Positions 1-8,238 of a stretch of 18,788 bases of DNA are shown here, piece by piece (the stretch's first letter is position 1; each line of letters opens with the position of its first letter). The notes under the pieces are model-generated. The model was not told the DNA's origin. It saw nothing but the letters and a program-made list of their open reading frames with translations, and did not search any database. This stretch comes from Opitutus sp. GAS368 (lineage in GTDB: Bacteria > Verrucomicrobiota > Verrucomicrobiae > Opitutales > UBA953): contig CALQQQ010000003.1 of the NCBI GenBank assembly GCA_943332745.1, positions 1 to 18,788 on the forward strand, given 5' to 3'. A program made the position numbers and the translations under genes.

Positions 1-1339
1 AGTCACGACCGTTGTAGCGGTAGGTGAGCTTGGTGTGATCGAAGCCGAGGAGGCGGAGGATGGTGGCGTGGAGGTCATGCACGTCGACGCCGTCAGCGGC
101 GACCTGGGAGCCGATTTCGTCGGTCTCACCGTAGTGCATGCCGCCCTTGACGCCGCCGCCGGCCATCCAGCAACAGAAAGCCTTGGAATGGTGGTCGCGA
201 CCAGAAGCCTGGTTAACGCGGCCCGCGGTGGTCGGGGTGCGGCCGAATTCTCCGCCCCAGATGATGAGAGTCTGGTCGAGGAGACCGCGCTGCTTGAGGT
301 CGGCGATGAGGGCGGCGGCCGGACCATCGATGGCCTGAGCGCGCTGGGCGATCGAGGTGAAGAGGTTGGTGTGGTGGTCCCAGCCTCCGGCGTCGACCTG
401 GACGAAACGGACACCCTTCTCGACGAGGCGGCGGGCGCAGAGGAGCTTGGCGCCGAGGTCGGTCTTACCGTACATCTCGCGGGTCTTTTCAGACTCCTTG
501 GAGATGTCGAAAGCATCGGTGGCGGCAGTCTGCATGCGGAAGGCGAGCTCGAAGGATTCGATGCGGGCCTCGAGCTGTTCGTCCTTCTGGACGGTCTGCA
601 TGTGGCGCTCGTTCAACTTGTGGACGAGGTCGAGCTGCTTGCGCTGCGCGTCCATCGTGGTGAACTCGCTCTGGAGGTTCGCGATGATCTTGTTGGCAGG
701 GGCACCCGGGCGGAAGGAGGTGTTGGCACCCTGGTAGAGGGACGGGAGGAACGCCGAGGCGCGGCCTTCGGAGCTGCCACCGAGGGAGACGAAGCCCGGG
801 AGATCTTGGCTCTCCGTACCCAGTCCGTAGAGAACCCAGGAACCGAGGGAAGGCTTCGAAAGGATGGCCGAGCCGGTGTGCATCAGCTTGGCGGCCGGAC
901 CGTGAGCCGGGAGATCCTGGTGCATCGAGCGGATGACGCACATTTCGTCGGCGACACCCTGAAGCTGCGGGAAGATTTCGCTGATCTCGAGGCCGGACTT
1001 ACCGGACTTCTTGAACTCGAAGGGCGTCGGGAAGAGCACGCCGTTCATGCCTGCGGCAGACATCTCAGCGAGCTCCTTCATCTTCGGCTTCGGGTCGAAA
1101 GTGTCGAGGTGGGAGGGAGCACCACCGGCGAAGATATGGATGACGTGCTTCGCCTTGGCGGCGAGCGGAGCCTTGCGAGGCTTGAGGTTGGCCATCACTT
1201 CGGCGTGCGCGTCGGTGATGATGCCGTCGGCGGCCATGGCACCGAAAGCGAGAGCACCCATACCGAGACCGGTCTGGCGTAGGAACTCACGTCGGGAGTT
1301 GGCGGTGGGGAGGTAATTTCCGCAGTTGGAATCTTTCAT
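1..1339 (-). CDS. DUF1501 family Tat-exported protein (3' end cut off by window edge)
   Basis: The frame is open from an ATG at 1339 down to base 2, giving 446 visible residues; judging from relatives, only a short C-terminal tail is missing. The N-terminus has a twin-arginine signal (SRREFLR, Arg16-Arg17) followed by a Gly/Ala-rich hydrophobic stretch, so export of a folded protein by Tat is expected. Family hallmarks are visible: IFAGGAPSHLDTFDPKP near residues 69-85, RRLVEKGVRFVQVDAGGWDHH, GGEFGRTP, GRDHH, MAGGGVKGG and DLHATILRLLGF. As I recall, Pfam places DUF1501 in the alkaline phosphatase/sulfatase-like clan, so His/Asp residues in these blocks may bind metal; no activity is established. 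It follows the PSCyt1/DUF1549/DUF1553 gene ending at 1408 by 68 bases, the usual arrangement for this pair, and is probably co-transcribed with it. This is the GRTP subtype, unlike the DUF1501 protein at 9341-10795. Confidence 0.93.
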   Translation of the reverse strand, partial: MKDSNCGNYLPTANSRREFLRQTGLGMGALAFGAMAADGIITDAHAEVMANLKPRKAPLAAKAKHVIHIFAGGAPSHLDTFDPKPKMKELAEMSAAGMNGVLFPTPFEFKKSGKSGLEISEIFPQLQGVADEMCVIRSMHQDLPAHGPAAKLMHTGSAILSKPSLGSWVLYGLGTESQDLPGFVSLGGSSEGRASAFLPSLYQGANTSFRPGAPANKIIANLQSEFTTMDAQRKQLDLVHKLNERHMQTVQKDEQLEARIESFELAFRMQTAATDAFDISKESEKTREMYGKTDLGAKLLCARRLVEKGVRFVQVDAGGWDHHTNLFTSIAQRAQAIDGPAAALIADLKQRGLLDQTLIIWGGEFGRTPTTAGRVNQASGRDHHSKAFCCWMAGGGVKGGMHYGETDEIGSQVAADGVDVHDLHATILRLLGFDHTKLTYRYNGRD

Positions 1340-1407
1340 GGTGGTAGTTGGGTAGGGTTAAATTTGGGGGGTTATTTTCAGTATACAATCAAGTTCGGGT
1401 GGGGTAT

Positions 1408-4400
1408 TTAATTTAGATATACGAACTCATTAGAACAGACCATTGACTGGGCCAACATGACCCAGGGACTGGCCGGCTCCTTGCGGGACACTTTTTCGGT
1501 GTTATTCACGATTTTACCCCCTTGAACAGAGGTTTCGAGCTTCAGCTCCGGTACGGCCGGCCCTGGCTTGGTACCGGCAATGGCGGCCGCGGCGGCCTTC
1601 TGGCGGGCGAGTTTATCGGCCCGAGCCTTAGCGGCCTTATCAAGCTTGGCCGGACTGGCGGCGACCGGCTCGTCGATGTAGCCGGCAATCCGGGCGACGA
1701 ACTCGCGGGCGATCTGACGCTCCTGCACGGTCGGCGAACGCTGGTACATAATCCGGTAGAGTTGCGTAATCCGCTCATCGTCGGAAGTACTCTTCATGAT
1801 CTCTGGTCGTGCGTTGACGTTACGGGCGACTTCGACGGCCAAGGGATTGTTCATGAAGAACAGGGCCTGCTGGGGCACGATCGTCGAGCCCCGGGTGGAG
1901 TTCGCCATGTTGGGATCAGCGAAGTCGAACTGCGACTGGAACTCGCTCAGCTTATCGCGGTCGATGAAGCCGTAGATGGTGCGACGGTAGCTATACGGCT
2001 CGTCGGTGATGTTCACTGCGCGTCCGCCGAGCGAACGGTCTAACTTCCCGGAGAGCAGCAGCATCGAGTCGCGAATGGACTCGAAGTCGAGGCGACGCAG
2101 GTTGGCGTGCCAGAGGAACTTATTGGCGCCGTCGATCTTCGTCGGGTCGACGGAAGACTTCTGGGCCAGTAAGGGATTGGTATTCGGATTAGCCGACTGG
2201 CGGTAGGTGGCCGAGAGCAGGATGCGCTTGTGCATCTTCTTCACCGACCAGCCGCCTTCGACGAACACGGTGGCCATCCAATCGAGGAGCTCCGGGTGGC
2301 TAGGGGCTTCAGACATGTTACCGAAATCATCGGGCGACGAGACGATGCCCGTGCCGAAATGGTGCATCCAGAGGCGGTTAACCAGCACGCGGGCGGTCAG
2401 CGGGTTGGTGCGGCTGGCGATGGCCAACGCAAGTTCGCGACGGCCGCTGCCTTCGTAAAACGGCAGGCGGTCAGGTCCGGCGAGCACCTCCAGGAACTGG
2501 CGAGGGGCGACTGGACCGCGCTTATTGCGGTCGCCGCGGATGTAGACGTAACTATCACGAGGTTTTTCGACATCGGTGATCACCATCGCCGTACCGGGGC
2601 CACCAGGGTGCGTGATGTCGAGGGCGTTGATGTCAGCGAACTTGAAGTACTTCGCGGGCTTGTTGTTATTAACGAAGGTCGCGCTCAGCGGAACCTGCCA
2701 GGTCTCGCAGTAATCCCGGCTCTCGGTCGCGCGCTCGAGGAGCACCACGGAGGTGAGGTCATCGATGTTGGGAAGCGGCCAAGGGAAAGCAGCGAGCTGG
2801 GCGACGGCGGGGTCGTCCTTGTCACCCTTGCGACCCGGTTGGCTGCGCAGCTGGACGTGCGCGACAATCCGGTCGTGGTGCTTCTTGAAGAGCGCCTGGT
2901 AGGCGAGCGCCACATCGTCGACAGACTTCGGTTTGAGGCCGCGGAGAGCTTCGGCGACGAGCGGATTCACAGGCGCCTTCTTGTCCGCCAAGGCGGCCTC
3001 GATGAGCGCGGGGGCTTGTTTCTCGAAGTCGGCGGGGCTGACCTTCTTGAGGCGGACAAGCGGACCGGTGATCGGGTGGTCCGCCCGGTTCATGGAAGCG
3101 GAGAAGGAATTGCTGAGGTCGCGGCTGTCACCGAGGTCGTACTTCTTAAGGATATCAAACCCGGCGGTGCTGCGGAAGCCCCCCGCCATGGCGGCGAGGG
3201 CACGCGGTGCGAACTCGCGGTGGAAGCCAGCCTGCATGGTCGTCAGGTGCTTATAATAACCGAGGGCCGTGGTATTGATCAGCTCGGCGAGCTTCTTCTC
3301 GTAGTCGGCGCGGTAGGCATTCGTTGGCGCGTTCTTACCGACGAGGAGCGGGACGCGGATGACGGGGTTCTGCTGTGGCTCGATGACCGAGGAGAAGATA
3401 CCGTGCAGGGAATAATAATCGGCGGCCGGAATCGGGTCGAACTTGTGATCATGGCAGCGAGCGCAGGAGACCGTCAACCCGAGGAAACCCTTCGTGGTGG
3501 CGTCGATGCGCTCGTCGATGGTATCGTCGTTGTTCTGGAAGCGCTTGCCAACGGTGATGAAGCCGAGGGCGGCGAGGCGAGCGTCGTCCTTCGCCAGGTC
3601 CGGCAGACGGTCGGCGGCGAGCTGCTCGATGATGAACTGGTCGTAAGGCTTATCGGTATTGAAGGCGTCGATGACGTAGTCGCGATAAGTCCAGGAGGCC
3701 TCAAAGGTCTCGATGGTTCCTCCGCGCCTCAGACCCTTGGTATCGGAATAGCGGGCCGTATCAAGCCAATGGCGGGCCCAGCGTTCGCCGTAGTGCGGCG
3801 AGGCGAGCAAGCGGTCAACGGTACGTTCGACGACGGCGGCGACAGCGCGGGCCGACTGACCGCTACGTGCAGCGAGCCCGTCACGGGAAAGCGCGAGGTC
3901 GTAATCACGCGAGAACGTATCCACTTCGATGCTCGTGGGCGGCAGGCCGGTGAGGTCGTAGGAAAGGCGACGAAGCAAGGCTTCGCCGTCGGCGGAGGGG
4001 CTCGGCTTCAAGCCCTTCGCATCGAGCTTCGCCATAACGAAAGCGTCGACCTCGTTCTGGCACCAGGCCGGGTTGCTGAGCTTGGTCGGCACCGGATAAT
4101 CACGTACGGGCTGGAAGGCCCAGTGGCTGCGGGCCTTGTCGGAAAGACCGGTCAACTTGGCGCCGCCGGCGCCGACGGGAGCGGGCGCGCCCATCTTGAC
4201 CCACTGCTCCAGCATCGCGATCTGCGCAGCGGCGAGCTTGGCACCCGCCTTGCGGGGCGGCATCGAAATCTCGGGGTCCGTCTGATGGACCGCGACGAGC
4301 AAGAGGGACTTCTTAAGATCACCCGGCACGACGGCTGGGCCTAGGTCGCCACCCGCGAGCATCCCGGCACGGGAATCCATAATGAGGCCACCCTTGGAGA

Positions 4401-4590
4401 CGCCCTTCTCCTTTGAATGACATTCGTAACACCGCTCTGAGATAATCGGGCGAATGTTCTTCTCGAAGAACTCGAGCCCGGCGGGGTCCATCTTCTCCTC
4501 GGCCGGTGCGTCTGCGGACCAAAGCACGCCTGCCGAGGCCCAGGTGAGGGCAACGGAGAATAGGCTGAAGATAGTCTGGTTTCGCTTCAT
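1408..4590 (-). CDS. PSCyt1-DUF1549-DUF1553 (PSD1) di-heme exported protein, paralog 2
   Basis: This is a 1060-residue exported protein of unknown biochemical function. The frame is open further up to 4722, but I chose the ATG at 4590 because it starts a normal Sec signal peptide (MKR, then a hydrophobic run to about residue 25). Domains in order: PSCyt1, residues about 39-135, with heme motif CYECH at 54-58; DUF1549 (PSCyt2), about 175-400, with a second CxxCH at 376-380 inside SCARCHDHKFDPIP; a less conserved middle, about 400-690; and DUF1553 (PSD1), about 710-970, with NPLTARVLVNRLW and NMSEAPSHPELLD. A Lys/Ala-rich linker (about 975-1040) precedes the conserved end LAQSMVCSNEFVYLN. It is a close tandem paralog of the gene at 4925-8083 and lies 68 bases upstream of a DUF1501 gene, its typical partner. 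No Shine-Dalgarno site is evident. Covalent heme c is expected from the motifs; a redox or sugar-acting role is inference. Confidence 0.93.
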   Translation of the reverse strand: MKRNQTIFSLFSVALTWASAGVLWSADAPAEEKMDPAGLEFFEKNIRPIISERCYECHSKEKGVSKGGLIMDSRAGMLAGGDLGPAVVPGDLKKSLLLVAVHQTDPEISMPPRKAGAKLAAAQIAMLEQWVKMGAPAPVGAGGAKLTGLSDKARSHWAFQPVRDYPVPTKLSNPAWCQNEVDAFVMAKLDAKGLKPSPSADGEALLRRLSYDLTGLPPTSIEVDTFSRDYDLALSRDGLAARSGQSARAVAAVVERTVDRLLASPHYGERWARHWLDTARYSDTKGLRRGGTIETFEASWTYRDYVIDAFNTDKPYDQFIIEQLAADRLPDLAKDDARLAALGFITVGKRFQNNDDTIDERIDATTKGFLGLTVSCARCHDHKFDPIPAADYYSLHGIFSSVIEPQQNPVIRVPLLVGKNAPTNAYRADYEKKLAELINTTALGYYKHLTTMQAGFHREFAPRALAAMAGGFRSTAGFDILKKYDLGDSRDLSNSFSASMNRADHPITGPLVRLKKVSPADFEKQAPALIEAALADKKAPVNPLVAEALRGLKPKSVDDVALAYQALFKKHHDRIVAHVQLRSQPGRKGDKDDPAVAQLAAFPWPLPNIDDLTSVVLLERATESRDYCETWQVPLSATFVNNNKPAKYFKFADINALDITHPGGPGTAMVITDVEKPRDSYVYIRGDRNKRGPVAPRQFLEVLAGPDRLPFYEGSGRRELALAIASRTNPLTARVLVNRLWMHHFGTGIVSSPDDFGNMSEAPSHPELLDWMATVFVEGGWSVKKMHKRILLSATYRQSANPNTNPLLAQKSSVDPTKIDGANKFLWHANLRRLDFESIRDSMLLLSGKLDRSLGGRAVNITDEPYSYRRTIYGFIDRDKLSEFQSQFDFADPNMANSTRGSTIVPQQALFFMNNPLAVEVARNVNARPEIMKSTSDDERITQLYRIMYQRSPTVQERQIAREFVARIAGYIDEPVAASPAKLDKAAKARADKLARQKAAAAAIAGTKPGPAVPELKLETSVQGGKIVNNTEKVSRKEPASPWVMLAQSMVCSNEFVYLN

Positions 4591-4924
4591 CGGATTAAAA
4601 TAGAATGGGTAAGGAAAGTTGTCGAAACAACTGGGGCATCCTTCTGGGTAATAATTCTTATGCAGGGCTGGAGGACGGCAACCATTAGATGGATAGGGTT
4701 TCATCTCATTTAACCCCGCCAAACGGCGATTAGCCTGACTTTGTGAAAATTATCCGCTTTGCGGGCCAAACCACGGCCCGAAGAGAGGTTAATCGTTTGT
4801 AAAATTGAGTTTCCGGGGCCGTTTCCCCACACACCACCCGCCATATTCCTGGTGCCAGCGAGGAACGATAAAACAAGAAAGCCGGCCAATGGCCGGCTTT
4901 CGAAGCAAAGCAGAGGAGCTATCC
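4591..4924. other. 334-base intergenic/leader region between the tandem PSD1 paralogs
   Basis: This stretch holds the terminator of the upstream paralog (4877-4901) and the leader of the downstream paralog on the minus strand. Two further small dyads are visible. The arms cgggcc (4762-4767) and ggcccg (4775-4780) can form a 6-bp stem with a 7-base loop. The arms agttgt (4617-4622) and acaact (4627-4632) form a perfect 6-bp stem whose loop reads UUCG in the minus-strand transcript, ending 26 bases before the ATG at 4590. The minus-strand frame of the gene is open through the leader up to 4722, but that 44-residue extension is Pro/Tyr/Cys-rich and would bury the signal peptide. I could not identify a convincing promoter, although one must lie here if the terminator is efficient. 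Confidence 0.5.
4877..4901 (-). terminator. Intrinsic terminator of the 4925-8083 gene
   Basis: A perfect 11-bp inverted repeat, gaaagccggcc / ggccggctttc with a 3-base loop, lies 23 bases after the stop codon at 4925. Read on the minus strand it is followed by a T-rich tract (TTTCTTGTTTTA), the classic intrinsic terminator form. It separates the two tandem PSD1 genes into different transcription units, or at least attenuates read-through. Confidence 0.85.
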
Positions 4925-7900
4925 TCAGTTCACGTAAATGAACTCGTTGGAAAGCAGCAAGGCCTGCGCCAGGAGCTCCATCGGGGTCAGCGGCGTGCGA
5001 GAGGTCATCTCACCGACGTTGCGCATGATGCCTTCGGCTCCGCCGGTGGTGACGGCTGTCATCATACTTTCTTCGCCATCCGGAGCCATCACGGCGGCCC
5101 CCTTGCTCGAAGGAGCGGCGGTGCGGGCAACGGGAGCCAAGACCTTCGCACCAGGGCGGGCCCCGGTTGCGCCCGCCTTGGAGGCGGGACGGAGATTGGC
5201 CGTCGCGGCCATCATCTTCTGCTTGGCCAGGAATTCCTGGGCGAAGCGGACTTCATTGGAAGACGGACGGCGCTGGAACATGCAGCGGAACATCGCGACA
5301 ATGCGCTGATCCTCGGACATCGCATTGAGGACGTCCTTGCGCGAGGCGACGGCCCGGGCCACCTCGACCGGGAGTGCATTGTTCATGAAGAACAACGCCT
5401 GCTGGGGCACGATCGTGGAGTTGCGCTTCGAATTCGCCATATCGGGGTCGCCGTAGTCGAACTGTGAAAGCGTGTCGCTGAGTCGGCGGCGGTCGACGTA
5501 ACCATAGAGGCTGCGACGGTAGCTGAAGGGCTCATCGGTGATATTAGCCGGCTGACCGCCGACCAACGGATTCATCTTGCCGGTAAGCAGAATCATCGAG
5601 TCGCGGATAGACTCAAAATCCAGGCGGCGAAGATTGCCACGCCAGAGTAGGCGATTGCTGGCATCGACCTTAAGCGGATCGACAGCGCCCTTCTTCGCGA
5701 CGAGGGGATTGGCGGTCGGGTCGGAGTCCTGACGATAGGCGTTGCTCAGCACGATCATGCGGTGAAGGCGCTTCATCACCCAACCGTTCTCCACGAGCTC
5801 GGCGGCAAGGTAATCGAGCAACTCAGGATGCGACGGCTTCTCGGACATGTTGCCGAGGTCGTCCGCCGAGGCCACGAAGCCTTCCACGAAGTGCTTCATC
5901 CATGTACGGTTGACGGTCACGCGCGCGGTGATGGGGTTGTCCTTCGAGATGATCGACTGGGCGAACTCGTATCGCCCGCTGCCATCGACGAAGGGACGGC
6001 GCTCTCCCTTGGTGAGGATTTCGAGGAACTGGCGCGGGACGATCTCGCCCTTGAGGTTCCTGTCGCCGCGCTTGAAGACATAACTGTCCTTCGGGGCCTC
6101 CGAGTCCTGAACGACCATCGCTTCACCGGGCGCACCGGGGTGCGAAAGGCGGAGTTCATTGATCTGGGTGTGACGGAAGTAGGCGATCGGACGATTGTTG
6201 CCGACGCCGCCGTAGATCGGACGGTTCTGCCACTCGGCACAGAACTTGCGCGTGCTGAAGAGCGAGATCATGTCCTCGTTGTTGACGATCTCGTCATAGG
6301 ACGGCACAGCCCAAGGATAACCGGTGAGCTGGGCGATCGCCGGCGAGGTGTTCTTCCATTCCTCACCCGACTTGGCGAGCAACGCAAGGTGAGCGAGGAT
6401 CGCCGCCTTGTTATCGTTGTATACCTTCTGGTAGGCCATCGCAACGTCTTCAAGGGTCTTGGGCTTTAAAGCGCGCAGGGCGGCGGCGATGATCGGGTTG
6501 ACCGGGCGGTCAGGGTCGCTGAGCGACTCCGCAATAGCGGCCGGAGCACGCTCGGCGAAGTAGACGAGCGGAACCTGGGCGGCGGCATGGAAGGGTCCGG
6601 TGATGGGCGAATCTTTCTGGACGCGCATCGCGGCGAAGTCCGTCATCTCGTCGAGGGAGATCTTGTACTTATCGGAATACTCACCGGCTTCGGCGGAACC
6701 CCCGCGCACCGTGGTCAACATCAGTCGGCCACCCATCTCGCGTTCGTAGAGTGCACGCGTCTCGCGCATGTAGCGGAAGAAGCCGGCGACTTGCTCGTCT
6801 TGCAGCTGGTTGAAGCGCTTCTCGAAGTCCTTACGGACGGCGGCGGTCTTAGGCGTGGCGGCGATAGTGGGGTGATGGAGAGGCTCGATGGTCGAAGCGA
6901 AGATGCCGTGGAGGGAGTAATAGTCCTTAATCGGAATCGGGTCGAACTTATGGTCGTGGCAACGAGCACAGGCGACGGTCAGCCCAAGGAACGCCTTCGT
7001 GGTCGTGTCGATGCGCTCATCGATGGTGTCATTGACGTCCTCGAAGCGCTTGCCGACGGTCAGGAAGCCGAGGGCGGCGAGACGAGGATCGTCTGGCGAG
7101 ATGCCCGGGATGCGGTCAGCGGCGAGCTGCTCGACGATGAACTTGTCGTAAGGCTTGTCGTCGTTGATCGCGTTGATCACGTAATCGCGATAGGTCCAAG
7201 CATACGCGAAGCGATAATCCTGGAAGAGCGTGTCACCCATGTCGACCTGCAGGCCGCGGGTGTCGGAGTAGCGGGCGGTATCGAGCCAGTGGCGGGCCCA
7301 GCGTTCGCCGAAGTGAGGCGAAGCCAGCAGTTCGTCGACTCGCTTGGCGTAGACCGCTTCGACACCAACGGCCGGCTTGCCCGCGCGCAAGGCCATCGTG
7401 TCGGCAAGCTGCGCCGCCTGGATGGCCTTTTCAAAGGAGTCCACCTGTTCGGAGGTGGGAGGAAGGCCGATTAGGTCATAGGAGACACGGCGGAGGAAGG
7501 ATTCAGGGCCAGCCGCAGGATTAGGCTGGAGGCCCTTCTCCTCGAGCTTAGCGAGGATGAAAGCATCGATGGGAGTCTTGACCCACGCCTTGTTCTTCAC
7601 CTCAGGCACAGAAGCCTTCTTGACCGGCTGGAAGGCCCAATGTTCGCGAGCCTTACCGGTGAGTCCGGTAATCTTAGCGGCGCCGCCCAGCGGCATCGGC
7701 GCACCCATCTTAACCCACTCCTCGAGGAGGGCGATTTTGTCATCAGGCAACTTGCCGCCCGTCTTCTTCGGCGGCATGGCGAATTCGGGATCGGTATAAC
7801 GAACGGCCTTGATGAGCAGGGATTTCTCAAGGTTACCGGGCACGACGGAAGGGCCTTCATCTCCCCCTTTGATCAAGCCGTCGTGGGAATCGAGGATGAG

Positions 7901-8083
7901 GCCGCCCTTGGAAGAATTCTTCGCGGCGGAGTGGCACTCGTAGCATCGGTCACTCAAAATCGGGCGGATATTCTTCTCGAAAAACTCGAGGCCCTCCTTG
8001 GTCGGAGCGGCTTCACCCGCGGCGAAGGCGGCGGTGGACGCGAGCAGCGAGAGGGCGAGGGCGGTATGGCGGAGCGACAGCAT
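4925..8083 (-). CDS. PSCyt1-DUF1549-DUF1553 (PSD1) di-heme exported protein, paralog 1
   Basis: This is a 1052-residue exported protein with a clear Sec signal peptide from the ATG at 8083 (MLSLRHT, hydrophobic run, AFA cleavage near residue 21-22). PSCyt1 spans about residues 30-130, with heme motif CYECH at 47-51 and MPPKKTGGKL. DUF1549 spans about 165-400, with FLRRVSYDLIGLPPT, ERWARHWLDTARYSDTRG and a second CxxCH at 372-376 in CARCHDHKFDPIP. DUF1553 spans about 700-955, with DNPITARVTVNRTW and NMSEKPSHPELLDYLA. An Ala/Pro/Thr-rich stretch (about 956-1030) precedes the conserved end LAQALLLSNEFIYVN. It is co-directional with and closely related to the gene at 1408-4590, so the pair is a tandem duplication, but it has its own terminator and no adjacent DUF1501 partner. 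Two c-type hemes are expected; substrate and reaction are unknown. Confidence 0.94.
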   Translation of the reverse strand: MLSLRHTALALSLLASTAAFAAGEAAPTKEGLEFFEKNIRPILSDRCYECHSAAKNSSKGGLILDSHDGLIKGGDEGPSVVPGNLEKSLLIKAVRYTDPEFAMPPKKTGGKLPDDKIALLEEWVKMGAPMPLGGAAKITGLTGKAREHWAFQPVKKASVPEVKNKAWVKTPIDAFILAKLEEKGLQPNPAAGPESFLRRVSYDLIGLPPTSEQVDSFEKAIQAAQLADTMALRAGKPAVGVEAVYAKRVDELLASPHFGERWARHWLDTARYSDTRGLQVDMGDTLFQDYRFAYAWTYRDYVINAINDDKPYDKFIVEQLAADRIPGISPDDPRLAALGFLTVGKRFEDVNDTIDERIDTTTKAFLGLTVACARCHDHKFDPIPIKDYYSLHGIFASTIEPLHHPTIAATPKTAAVRKDFEKRFNQLQDEQVAGFFRYMRETRALYEREMGGRLMLTTVRGGSAEAGEYSDKYKISLDEMTDFAAMRVQKDSPITGPFHAAAQVPLVYFAERAPAAIAESLSDPDRPVNPIIAAALRALKPKTLEDVAMAYQKVYNDNKAAILAHLALLAKSGEEWKNTSPAIAQLTGYPWAVPSYDEIVNNEDMISLFSTRKFCAEWQNRPIYGGVGNNRPIAYFRHTQINELRLSHPGAPGEAMVVQDSEAPKDSYVFKRGDRNLKGEIVPRQFLEILTKGERRPFVDGSGRYEFAQSIISKDNPITARVTVNRTWMKHFVEGFVASADDLGNMSEKPSHPELLDYLAAELVENGWVMKRLHRMIVLSNAYRQDSDPTANPLVAKKGAVDPLKVDASNRLLWRGNLRRLDFESIRDSMILLTGKMNPLVGGQPANITDEPFSYRRSLYGYVDRRRLSDTLSQFDYGDPDMANSKRNSTIVPQQALFFMNNALPVEVARAVASRKDVLNAMSEDQRIVAMFRCMFQRRPSSNEVRFAQEFLAKQKMMAATANLRPASKAGATGARPGAKVLAPVARTAAPSSKGAAVMAPDGEESMMTAVTTGGAEGIMRNVGEMTSRTPLTPMELLAQALLLSNEFIYVN

Positions 8084-8148
8084 GAGCGTGTTCGGTTGAG
8101 GGGATAAGGTTTAGGGAGCGACTTGGGAGAGGGGTCGACCTTGGAAAT

Positions 8149-8176
8149 AAGTTAGGCCCGCCCATCTAGAAATCAA
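8149..8176 (-). promoter_or_regulatory. Weak candidate promoter for the PSD1 gene at 4925-8083
   Basis: On the minus strand TTGATT (8176-8171) lies 16 bases upstream of TAACTT (8154-8149), about 65 bases before the start codon at 8083. The -10 match is only 3 of 6. The call rests on position in the 155-base divergent gap (8084-8238) as much as on sequence. No better promoter was seen there in either direction. Confidence 0.2.
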
Positions 8177-8238
8177 GCGTGCTTCCCCATTGGGATTGTA
8201 AAGGAAAGACCCCACCGCGAGGATGCCAGTGCCGGCCG

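Noticed and set aside
35..1282. 415-codon plus-strand open frame at the left edge
   Set aside because: The minus strand here encodes a clear DUF1501 protein with a Tat signal and all family motifs; the plus frame is its shadow.
1340..1407. Possible promoter for the first DUF1501 gene (TATACT on the minus strand near 1380)
   Set aside because: The -10-like box is good, but no -35 or extended -10 accompanies it, and the short gap fits co-transcription from the gene upstream.
2230..4344. 704-codon open frame on the plus strand opposite the PSD1 gene
   Set aside because: It is antisense to a gene with full-length family homology. Its product is rich in Arg, Gly, Glu, Val and Asp with no recognisable domain, as expected for mirror frames of GC-rich coding DNA.
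4759..4941. 60-codon plus-strand open frame between the PSD1 paralogs
   Set aside because: It runs through the terminator hairpin and into the 3' end of the opposite gene, with no ribosome site or recognisable sequence.
1408..8083. Assembly artefact or recent exact duplication of the PSD1 gene
   Set aside because: The paralogs differ at many residues, in linker content and in flanking DNA, so they are an old duplication rather than a repeated contig segment.
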